Source: Chelonoidis abingdonii (taxonomy: Eukaryota > Chordata > Testudines > Testudinidae). Taken from it: DNA of 64,000 nucleotides. A program made the translations under genes and the position numbers. The DNA lies in NCBI RefSeq assembly GCF_003597395.2, contig NC_133770.1, positions 94,383,279-94,447,278 on the forward strand, written 5' to 3'. Positions within the stretch are counted from its first letter, which is position 1. Every line of letters starts with the position of its first letter. Positions 39,001 to 51,000 of this stretch are shown in pieces. The notes beneath the pieces are model-generated. The model saw only the letters and a list, made by a program, of their open reading frames with translations, was not told where the DNA came from and ran no database searches.

Positions 39001-42000
39001 GACATGTGACAATTAATGTCATACCACAACAGACTCATAGCTAATTTGTGTTGTCTTTTTACTCCTTACCACAGAGTAGGCTACTCACATGCCCATGTTG
39101 ATCCAGTTCATTGTTCGTCAGTTTCACTTTTTCAAAGGACACCATCTGCTTTAATAATTGTTCTCCTGTAAATGGAGAATCAGGGTGCACATACAACCTA
39201 AACAAACAAACAAACACAGAAGTCTTGCAGTCAGATTTGTGTAAATGGTACTGACTTTATAAACATGTATCCACACAAAATTAAAATAAATCTTATGCCT
39301 TCACGATATCCAATGGCCTCACCAAGAGATATTTTCTCAAATCTTAGGACCATACCAATCTACCAGCAAAGCAAGAGTTATACGATTCCCTTAAGCTGCA
39401 TCCATGCAATACCATAACTACTAATGAAAAGTTATAGAAGACATAACTGAGTTCTTCACTCACTGGAATATAATGAAGAATTCACCTTTTTTAAGACTTT
39501 ATCATTCGCTAAGCATATTATTCTTTTATAAGAATAACTAATTGTATCTAAGCAGTGGATAAAAATAATCTAAAATGGAGACATTATTTCACTGTTATGT
39601 CTTTTTTCCAAATGAAAAATTGATCATGTCTGCCAGCAGCTGTACTAATAAGCGCTTAAAATAACGATGACTCCAGCTCAAAGAAAAAGACATACTGCAG
39701 TTAGAGAATTAGCCAGGGAACCCAGATAAGTTGTATTTTTTCTTAGTATTAACATTAACCTGGGTAATTATTTTCACCTGCACTGGATCACATTAGTTGT
39801 GATGACTTTAATAAAAAGATAAAGGCTGCAGTCAGATACAGTGGTTTGACATGGAAAAAGAAATCATTGTCTCTATGTAGTTAACAAGTTGCTACTTGGG
39901 AAAGCTGGCAGGATGAAAGGAATCACAGAGGATGTGTGAGAGGCTTATGTTGTGACCATAACAATTACAAGTGCTGGGCTCTTTAAATGCCGCTAGCATA
40001 TATAACTTGTATATAACTGAAAATGATTTAATGCTATTATTTGTTTGTGACTTTTAATTAAAGGAAGTTGTCCCAGATCTTCAGCTGGTGTAAACTGGAG
40101 TGATTCCATTTAAGTCAATGTCGACTAACACCATCTGAGGATCTGGCCCATTCTCTTCAATTGACACATTTGGCACAATCTTGGAATGCTCCCATTACAT
40201 CTGTGGGCCAGGTCTGAGACCCATGATAAAAATTACAGCTTATCTCTTTCAATGCGTGATTGCTTCTCTAGATTCTTCTTTGCCCCAAAAAGAGTGCTGG
40301 TTGTACACCACTGAGTGGTAGGTCCCTGGTATCTGAAAGTGGTTGTGAGATGGCAAAAACCGTGCACCTTACTCAGTGTTGTTGACTCTTGTGATTTTTA
40401 TCATGAGACTTGTGATAAATGGTGTTTATCTTAAAGCCCCAGCTCTTGGAGTCAGGTTATTTCATGAGAATCTCAGCTTTCATTTTAAAAAATCATAGTT
40501 GTAGAGAAGTGATAAAAAAATGTGAACCCTACTGGCTCAAAAGCCAGAAGGTAAATAAAAAGGAACCCAAAATGTATAGTTTTAAATTTCATGATTTGTA
40601 AGCCAGTCTTGTAATTTTTGGGAGCCTGACTCATGATTCTGAATGGTTGGGTTTGGCAATAATGCACACCATTATCACAGAGAATCAGTCTTACCAAGAT
40701 ATGACTGACTAGGACCAAAGAGCCAAACTGTTTCAGATGTATGTTTGGAGAGTGAATAGAGATCATTCTGTGTTTATCTGCGAGGCACAGTTACCTTAAA
40801 CCAAACACACAGTTAACTCTTGCCACAGCTATGGGGCTATACATTGGTTGAATACTAACAGTCACCCTGATGGGAAAGTCACAGAGTTAGATCACCCCCC
40901 GCGTCCTAGCCATGGTTGCTTGCACATATCAATGTGCACTGTTGGCCATGGGGATTTTTTGTCAGAGATTTTGCCTGTGGCACCATAGATCTCAGACACT
41001 TTTTTGTATTTTAACTCACTGGTAATTTTCTCTTTACACATTTGCATGTGCCTTGCATCGCACAGAAATTTATGGCATCGCTGTACCGATCTACAGACTT
41101 CTCCCATAACCAGATCTGGTACACCAGACACAGGATGATTCAAAATTAGATATAGTGGCCTACTGGTGCACAGAGAACTGATGATAACGTGCATACACAT
41201 GAACAAATAGATTAGAGAAATAAACACAGACATTCCATTGGAATACACAGTACTCCCACTGAAGTTAGTGAGCACTTTGTTATGAGAGGTTGTTCAGTTC
41301 CATTTACAAAGATTTTAGGAATCACGTTTTGATATAAATTTACGATTTATTGTAAGTTATTTTATATTGCCTGCAACAGTAGTCAAGGTTTAAGCTGACT
41401 ACTTTAGGTTCCTTATAGTATATTGAGCTTTCATTACATTTTCCTTTTGTTCCATTTGTTAATATTGGGCCTGATCGTGGAAGCCCTCCAGGCATGTGAC
41501 TTTTAACTAACTTAATTTGTACTTTGTACAGACAGAAAGTTGGCAGAATTGGGCTCAAATTGCAAGTTTGAAAATGTAATAAAAAAAGTTTCTTTGCTAC
41601 TGTCTGCTACAGATGCATAAATATTACACATTCAATCCCCAGACCATTATGGTTTTGTTAGGCTAGCCACGTCACCAACGTCAAAACATTTTTCAATGCA
41701 AAAAAGGGAGAGGAAAGAGGGAGGGTACAGTGTAAAGGTACATGAAGGAATTTTTAGGACTGGTATTTCTTTCAAATGTTCTCTGTAGCTTGTAAAACAG
41801 AAAGAAAAAAAATCTATCCTTGGAAGCACTTTAAAAGCTTTACAAGGATTTTCTGAAAAGTGTTTTTATTCAAGCCACATAACTTGATTTAAACGTTGAC
41901 AGCAGGAAGAAAAGGATATAATTGTTATTTGTAGTGAAGATCCATGAAGGGATAATCTTCCCAGTGGCATCATATAGTACTTATTAATTTCAAGTACAGT

Positions 42001-45000
42001 TGTTGTTCTAGTGTTGAAAGTTATTTTTATAGTAAAATAAAGAAAAGCCTTAAGGCCCTAATCCTGAAGCAACTTACACATGTGCATAACTGTATTCCTG
42101 TGAATAATCTCATTGACGTCACTGAGACTATTCATGTTGGTAGAGTTATTTGTGTATATATGTCTTTGAGGGATCAGCATCTTAATGCCATAGGTTCTGT
42201 CTTATCCTGCAAACACTTAAGCACATAGAGTAGCCCCAATTATATGTCTCATGTTACTAAAGTTAAAGCCCAGGTGTGTTTGCTGGCTTAGGATCTTAGA
42301 AATCATTTAGGTGAAAATGTAATCACTGACTCCAAATAGTGGAAGCAGAACTGAACTCCAATTTAAGTCAATAGAAGTTTAACCTTTAATTTCAATTTGA
42401 TCAGGATCAGGTCCTAAAACTTTATTAGGTGTCAATACAGTATTAAAATCCTGATTTTAAAAATAATTTCATATCATGTGTGCCAGGCACAAAAATATAA
42501 AAAAGAAAGGTCATTTGTTTACCTCTGTTGTCAGCAGCTGAGATTTATGACAAACGTATGTAACTTGTGGGAATTCCCACTACACAGCTACAAAGTATTG
42601 CGTAAAGTTTGTCTACAGTTATCTAGAAACCTCATAAAATCCCATAAGACCCCATAGCATCTCAGAAAGTACCCGAAGGATTCAGCAGTTTTAAGCTCAC
42701 AATACCTCAGTTAGATTATTCAGATTTAAGAGAGCAAAGAGAAGTCTGCAAGAAATCAAAAAAAGATATAGATGGGTAAACACCACTTAAAAAAACAATA
42801 ATTATCAATTACTTACTTGCAGCAATAAATTTAAACAGACCTTATTTGATAAAATGTTATCATTGAGACTCCAAATCTAGCAACAGAGCAGTGTAACACA
42901 AATATACCAGAGCTCCCCAAATCCTGCCATACTTTACAGGTATTATGTTCCTTCTTCCACAAGGAAAGATGATATTTTTCAATATGAAATCAAACTGTGA
43001 GTAAGCAGCAAATTATTATGTTAACAGAATGGATAAAAGAACAACCTATAGCCATGGTAAACCTTACATGTGAAGTTATGTATTCCCTCTGTATAATGTT
43101 ACTAGAGAATGTTTAAGATAAAGACAGTCTAGTCTAAGTAAAGGTGACAAACGGGTTTGTCCTAGAAGAAACATTGGTTTACCTCAGTTTACATATTAAC
43201 CATAAACAAAGCTATCAAGCTAAACCAGTGGGGTTGTCCTGAGCCTGAACGCAAGAGATGGAGAACTGACATGACTCCTACCCCTAGGCAGACACAGGAG
43301 ACTGAATCCCCAGAAGGCTTTCCAGACTTTGAGAACAAAGACAATTCTTTGGGAATGTAAGGGAAAGAGAGAGACTCCATCTTTATCTTTCACCTAAAAA
43401 GACAAGAGAAATCAGCACCTCATATTTCTGAGAAAGGTCCTGACAGAGAGACAGTCAGCCATGCATGACAACAAATAATTGGTGAGAGAAACCATCTTAA
43501 ACAAAGACTGTACCTTGCTGGATTAAGTTTTAGACTTTTAGATGCATTTTCACTTTTATTTGCTTGCACCATCTCTACCTTTATTTCTTTTACTTGGGAT
43601 CACTTAACCTATGTCAAGTTGTTAATAAACTTGTTTTATTTTAATCTAAACTAACCAAGTACTGTGTTTGAAGTGAAGTAGCTGCTTAATCCAGTTAATG
43701 TGGCAAGCTGCTGGATATTGACTCTTTAAGGGAGCAAACAAACCTTATTATGTCTCTGAGTGGGACAGGAGAGGGCTGGACATTTCAGGGCAGATGGTTT
43801 GGGGGAAATTTGGGACTGGAGTTCTGTTGGGGTCACTTGGCTTAGAGGTAACAAAACTGGTGGAGACCAGAGTGTGGCTGTGGTGTAACAAGCAGGCTGC
43901 TGGAGTCAGAGTTGTTGAACTAGGGCTTATCACACAAATACTCAGTGCATGCTTGTATGCTGGGGGAGAACATCCAGACAGGAAACTACAGCTGCAGCTC
44001 CTTTTAAGACACTCAGGGTTACAGGACAAGTAATAACACAACCTCTCACTGGCCTGGGTTGCAGCCCAAAATGCAACAGATGCCTAACACTCCAATTCAT
44101 AAAATCACCAAGGCATCTGCTTAAGTCTTATTTAAGTTGATGGGGCTTAAGTATGTCCTTAACTCCAACCCTATTCAGCACAGACTTAAGGACATGCTTA
44201 AATGTTTTGATAAATTGAGACCTAAGTGTTGAAGCCCAGCTAGTTCTGTACTGAAGCTGTGGCAACCTGCCTGCATACATGTTCCACAATGAGTTCATAA
44301 CCATGTTGTATCACTTGCTGTGAGGCAATCGTTTTAGAAGCAAATTGTCTGTTTTGTTCATTGTGAAAAAGGGGTTAACTTGTTTAACTTTATTTATTAT
44401 TCCAAAGTTTCAGAAATCCTAACTTGCCTGAAAAAATGACCCATGTGTGTATGATTTTATATTGGATACATGCACACCAGATGACATCAGAGATGAGTAT
44501 AGTATAATAGTAAACTCATTAATTAGAAAACATTGGTCAATGGTTAGAAAATAATCTGGCATTTCTACTTGGTATCAAAGCTGTAATTTAATATTTCTAC
44601 TGGCATTGAGCTGAAGGCACCTGGATTGCTTTAAAAAGGAGGGCCGAAGGAAAAAAGTCATAACAAGAGGAAAATAAACGTCTTTTTAAAAGTTTCCTTC
44701 TCCTTCGATCGTCAGAACCATTTTCTGTAACTGATTCTCAGGCCAAATCCTGCTTGCTTTTGGAACCTCTAGCATAAGTCAAATATTTGCCTCATGTATG
44801 GATACAGGACATGACAGTGCACCACTGAAATTAATGGGAGTGTTGCCATCAGCTCCAGTGGGCACAGACTCAGGCTCTTAGAACACTGTTTGCAAACAGC
44901 TTCGAAAGATCATTCAAAGGTACTTTTTCAGCATTTTTTTTTTAAAAAGAGATCACCTATGAAATGAACAAACCTTGCAGGAAGCGGAGGATCAGCTTTT

Positions 45001-48000
45001 CCAGCTACCAACCAGGAAGATCTGTGGTAAGCGTATCTATATCTCTTATTGTCCACTGGAACTATATCCATTAGCACTATGTACCTGGCCTCAGGATCCA
45101 CTCCCGAAAAAGAAACTCTAATAGTAGGAAACATTCTCCTGAAATAGAGAGAAATTAGAAAATAAACATGAAGAGGCAGCAGAAAAAGGAGCTTTTGAAA
45201 TGTTGCTCCAAATTTAAAAAAAAAATTACATTCAAATCACCAGGAAGAAAGAAAAATGTCAAAATATTTATATTTCAATTTGATGGGCATTTAAATCATC
45301 TGTACCCCTATAAAATACACATAGAACTGATACTCTGAAATTAGAGTATTTTTTTGAGACAGGAGGAAATATAAATTTCTATATGATATATATTTTCTGC
45401 CTAGGAGTTAAAGTATAATTATTCTAATTTCAGAGTATCATTCCTATAGACACAGTGTGATTTTTTTTCTAAATACATATATATATATACTGGAGCTGGG
45501 AAAATACTACAAAAACTATTTTCATTAGTATTTCTGCAAATGTTGAACTTATTTTCTTTTACTCTGTTAATGTTTTCCAGAAGTATTCTAGAAAATGAGC
45601 TTTACTTACAAGAACCCTGATGAAGAATGAATTTTAAGACTAACTGCTCCAATATTTACCAAAAATGGCATATTAAATTGCTTAAGCGATAAAAACGGAC
45701 ACTTCAAATTGCAAATGTTACACCTGACAATGCAACACAAAACATGCATTGCTATTTGATACTTACAAAAATCATATAATCAGAGAATTAAACCACTACG
45801 AAGTGACTTACACTGCTAGCAAACATAACACAAATTGTGAATTTTCAAAACTGTTTTTGACTGACCTAAAAACCAATTACTGGAGAAATGTATGAGTAAC
45901 TTAGAAAAAGTATGGGGGAATTGCACATGATTTGTGAACCTAAAAAGGAGACATTTGTCAAATTTATATTATGATTTATATCTCCAGGACTCTGTGAGTG
46001 TGTGTGCACAAATATGCATCAACAAAAGTTATAACACAAAGTAACAATTTTTAAAAACTATATAACATCACAGCACTACATGCGCAAAGATTACCTGTCT
46101 AATGTTGCTCTGGCTTACAACTAATTAAGGGCCCAATTCTGCTTCCACTGAAGTCTATGGCCATTATGGCTTATCTCTTGTTATTTCAGCATCTTTTGCA
46201 CCAGATCCTGCCCAACTGTCAACAAAGGGCTGAACTTACTCACTGAATCATTGGGAAGTCATGCAATTAATTTCAGTGGAATCAGGATCAGCATGACCAC
46301 GGAACAGACTCTATGATGTGCATAGTCTACAGGCACATTCCCAAGCAGAGATATGTCCCCTAAATCAGTACGGCCCCAAATCCAAAACCCAATGAAATCA
46401 CTAGAAGCCTTTGATGGGGCTAGAGGGAGTTGCTTCTTAAACTATAAAGGAAAGGAGAAAAAGCAAAGTGGAAAGCATCTTCCTTAAATCTGCAAAAGGA
46501 ACATTGGAAGCTCAGGTTTTTAAGGTCTCCACAATAATCCATCTGAAGTTCCTTCCCGCATTTACAAATAGCCTACTAAGATCTAATTCATTATACCTCT
46601 CTCAGTGCTTTTGAGCCTATGTATCTGGGCCAATGTTTGGGAGCAATCTGTACTCAAAGGATCAGAACCAACAAGTGCTCAATGCTAATGACTTGGGGAA
46701 CATGCCTCTCCAAAGCAAAAGGCGGGAATCTCAGGTACAAGAATTAAGGAGATCAGTGGGTGGGAGGAAACTGAATGATGCACCCTTCCCAACAGCTACC
46801 CCTCTTCCCAGTAGCTCTGGGTCAGATACTTGCAGCACCAGTTCCCCAGCACAACCTGGTGACACCAGCAACCTAGTGAGATCAACCTGGTACCCAGCTG
46901 TTGATCGGTCAGCGGATTACACCAGGAGCCTTCCCCTCCAAGAAGCTCCACCGTGTCTGTATGATAAAGGACCAGCAGGCCCTGTCTCTCTCTCTGAGCA
47001 TGAGAGGGATAGTCTTGGCATAGGGCCTGCAGGGGGCGCTAAAAGACACTACAGTAAATCCAGGGCAAAAAATTGTAAAATAAATGGGATTTAGAAAAAA
47101 TACTTGTTTCGTTTGGGAGTTCGGGGTCAAACTTGTCATTCTAAAAACAATAATATTTTAGACAATGTGGCGGGTTGGGAGGGGAAATGCATGCAATAGT
47201 TTAGCACTGGGTGCAGACAGTGCAAATTGGGAGGACGACCCCGGATGCGAGCATTGCTCAGAGGCCCGGGGGAGCGACCAACCCCGGGGGCTGGGGTCCT
47301 CTCTTCCCAGCTCAGACGCACACCGGGACAAGAATAAGCTTGTGCTTTGCAAACACAGTTTCCCCCCGCTCCCCTTAACACAGGACGCTGCCTGGTAGCC
47401 CCAGCGAGTCCCAGGGCCCTTGAGCGCGTGCGGGCTGCTCCCAACCGCCTGTCCTGGGGAGCCCGGCCAACCTGCCGCTCACTGATGAGCCAGCGCCCGC
47501 GGCTACTCTGCCTCCGCTCCACCTTGCCCGGTGTAGGGCGAGTCCCTCCCAGCCCTACAGCAGCTGGCCGCATTGGGGTGGGGGGTAATTCTCTGGGGGT
47601 TTTCTTTAAAGTCCCTTTACAAGCTGGCAGCACAGAAAACCGGGCGAGTAAACCAGCCCCCCCACTCGTCCCCCATGCTGCTCTCCAGCCTTACCTGCCA
47701 GACTTGGTGATGATCATCTCAGTGCCCAGCTCGTGGAATTTGTCCCACAGCTCTTTGGTCTCCAGGCTGCAGGAGATCTTGGCCATTTCCTCACTGGGAA
47801 TGATGGGGGTGGTGGGGATGAGGGGCTCGGTGCAGAGGGCGGAAGGGCTGGCGCTGAACTCCCCGTGGGGATCCAGGCTGGACAAGTCACTCAGCGGCTG
47901 AGCGCAGGAGGATTTCTCAACAAATTGTTCTGAGAGATAGAGAGAGAGGGGAAGAGAGATGATAATGAGGAGAAACGACCAGTGCTTTGAAAAACAAGGC

Positions 48001-51000
48001 ATTTAGGTTCTGAGCCGGGTAGACAAGGACTCCATCAGGAGCCAGTAATGCAATGGGCTCCTGTCTAAATCTAAACGACGGAATGGGGCCAGGTCTCTTC
48101 AAAGTCACTAAAGATTTTTGGGTACGTAATTTGAGTCGCCTTAAAATGGACCTGATTCTCAGAGTCTCTCTTAAAGGGACGGCTATTCAGGTGTCACCCG
48201 GACACTGAATCCCTTAAACTAGCTGGGGGGGGGGGGATCTTGGTCCCTGGGAATATTACCTACTGGAGACACTGAACATGAACTTCTTTCTGGGGTAGTA
48301 TTTCCATTGGACGAAACAAATGCAGCCCGTTCAGTATCATGGACATTCTCGCATCCCAAATAACAGAGTTCGCACAAATAGGAAGCTGGGTAAGTTATAG
48401 CTCCCAAGAGGGAGAGAAATTTCTCCCTCAGTCTAAGGACTGGAAGAGAGAAACCCCGGCTTTCCCTACATCTGGATCTCAAGAATGTCGATCATTTATA
48501 TACAGTAAGCCCAGAACCTCCCCGAGCCCAGAAAGCATTTCCAGAACTGAGTGTTCAGAGAAGAACGTAAGAACGGCCACACAGGGTCAGACCAATGGTC
48601 CATTTACCCCAGTATCCTGTCTTGGTGCCTGGTGCTTCCGAGGGAATCAGCAGAAAAGGATTAAGTTAAAAGTTTCAAAAGAAAATAATCAACAGGCGAA
48701 GCGACTTGACTGTCTATTTGCACTGGTTTTCTACCCTCGTGCGACCAGAGATCCTTGCGCGGAGGGCACCTCAAACACACAGGAAAGCTGATTGTCCAAT
48801 ATCTCCTGCTAACAGGGGATTTCAGTGGAAAGGTCACTTTGCCACTGGCCACAAGATGACTAATTCTCATTAAAACAGGAGCGTTCAGCTCCAGTTTTGA
48901 TAAGGGCAGACTGCGCGAGTCAGTGTGATTGAATGCAGAAGGGTTTTCTAATTGTTCCTATTATTATAACCCTTAAAAAAGAAACTACTTGAGTGTGATG
49001 CAGGAGGTATTTGGGGGATAGAAAGTATTTTGTGGGCGGCGCGGATATAAATATAAAACAGAAGCCAACGTAGTAAGAGGGGATTTTGAAGTCTTTACAG
49101 AGATTCATTCTTGTTCTTCCCCCCTCCCCTTTGTTATAAATACAGCTTTGCAGGTATCCTAACAAGGTTGACCAAACACTTCGCCTTAAATAATTTAAAC
49201 GACTGCGCTTACAGTAAAGAAAAGAGAAGAAAAATACAGCTAACACATTCTGAAACCAGTCAGTACGTTTGCCAGAATACATGATTATTAAACAAACGCT
49301 GCACATGTGTTATTTGGAAACTGGCGTCCTCAAAAGAGGTTTTAAAAATAATCTATATCTGGCGTTGCGATATTTTGCACATCAGTAAATTATGATGTTT
49401 TGTCTAGGATAAATGTATGTACAAACAATTCAAACTATTATTTTCTTACTAAAAACGTACAAGTTTTGTAAAGTACATTTAATAGTTTAACTTAATTGTC
49501 ATCTGAAAGGAAACCAGTTCTAACAATAATCTCTCCCATGTTATGTTAGGAGTTTAACGAACGCCACTGTCCTGGTTTCATTTTATATGATCTCGGATCA
49601 AAAATACAGCAATATGCTTTTCATACTGTTTGAATCTCCAGACTCAAACGAACTTTACTTGAATAAATACGCCATTAAAATCACAAAGCAGCGATTTCTC
49701 CCCCAAATCCTCAAAATACAAATATTGGATGAGGATAGTTGGTGTACTAGATGATTTTTTTAATCTGTTTTGGAACATGAATAGAAATCGAATATGACTT
49801 GAAGAAATGTTTCCAGTAGACATAGAGAAAGCAGTGAATAATCCAAGACGAAGTTAAATATGGGATTCTGTGTCAAGCACACATTTTATAACGTATCCGG
49901 CCTGCATCACACCATAAACCAAATATTAGAAAACAAAAAGAATACTTAAAACACACGAAAGATTTGTAGATCAGACAGCGTATAATTTTATTAGATGTAG
50001 CAGATATCAAGCGATCTGGCAATGCTGAATCCCTCCACTTTTTGATTTAATACTATTCATGTAGACCCTACATTTCTAGAGAAAGCCTTCTTTTTTTTTT
50101 ATCTTTTTTTTATTTTAAATTTCCCTGTGAGTTTCTGGGGATAGCCATAAAAAAGTCTGGACGTTCAACTCGGTCGTCTTGAATCAGATTCACTAAAGAA
50201 TTTAAATAATTTTAAGTGACTTCATTTACTGAAACTCACAATGATTTATTATTCAAAATGATTATGTGCTAAAAATAAATAATTTGATTTTTGTTTCTTA
50301 CAAGGTGCACAGGCTAAATAATCAAAGGATAACAAACAAAACCTTTCAGAACTGTGTATATAATTTTTTTATTATAGTGTAATAATTGTTTTCGGGTTTT
50401 GTTTGTTGTACTTTTTAAAAGTACAAGTAATGTATATAATTTAAAGTAATCTCTCTTGCATCATTCACGTGAGTGAAGAGAAACGTATCTGCCTTCTGCC
50501 TTACAGTCTGATGTTTTCTATAAATGGTAACAGTTGTTAAATAAACAGTGTAACTAAAAGTGGAGGAATTTAGAAAATAGTTACTGGTTAATGTTCTAAA
50601 CTACTTCGACTGAAAATGACGGCAGTAATAAAAAAAAGATGGCTTTGTGATAAGGTTTTAGCTTCTGTAAGGAAAATAAATATTAGAACTTAACAGAAGA
50701 AACAAACGTTATTCTTTGACTTGTGCAGCAGTCTAAAGAATTTCGCAAACAGCAATATAAATTCCTCTTGCTAGTTATTTATTAAAATTCCTCATGTTCT
50801 CCAATTAAATGCAAGTATGTAAATGAAAATATGAAGTGTATATCATGCAATCTAGCTTTATAATTTGTTAAAATTGGATCCCAGATTGGTTAACTTGCCC
50901 TTTTATGTATAAGCTTTGCAACTATTGCTGCCTCCAAAGCTCAGTTTTCAGCGATATCCGTACTGGTTGCACTGGATTTTGTGTTATTCTGAGGGAAAGC

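Larger units (their letters stand above)
32768..39088 (-). other. TBX20: TBX20 intron 4
   Basis: 6.3-kb phase-0 intron with a LINE-like piece, palindromic and hAT MITEs, a nested Harbinger-like pair and a tRNA-SINE, listed separately. 36960-37570 is AT-rich with a short AG microsatellite at 37070-37086. 37580-38020 is an unclassified C-rich block that may be an old LTR. Confidence 0.85.
39198..44973 (-). other. TBX20: TBX20 intron 3
   Basis: 5.8-kb phase-2 intron, AT-rich. It contains palindromic MITEs at about 40072 and 42056, an LTR-like block at 43080-44065 and a decayed MITE at about 44135-44225. An (AACA)n run sits at 39200-39216. The rest shows no recognisable element or exon. Confidence 0.85.

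Noticed and set aside
46633..47094. 153-codon plus-strand frame in intron 2
   Set aside because: No similarity to known domains, no splice partners, antisense to TBX20. It could be a chance frame.
47136..47901. Plus- and minus-strand frames of 165-184 codons around TBX20 exon 2
   Set aside because: They are shadows of exon 2 and the CpG block; only the minus-strand exon frame matches a known protein.
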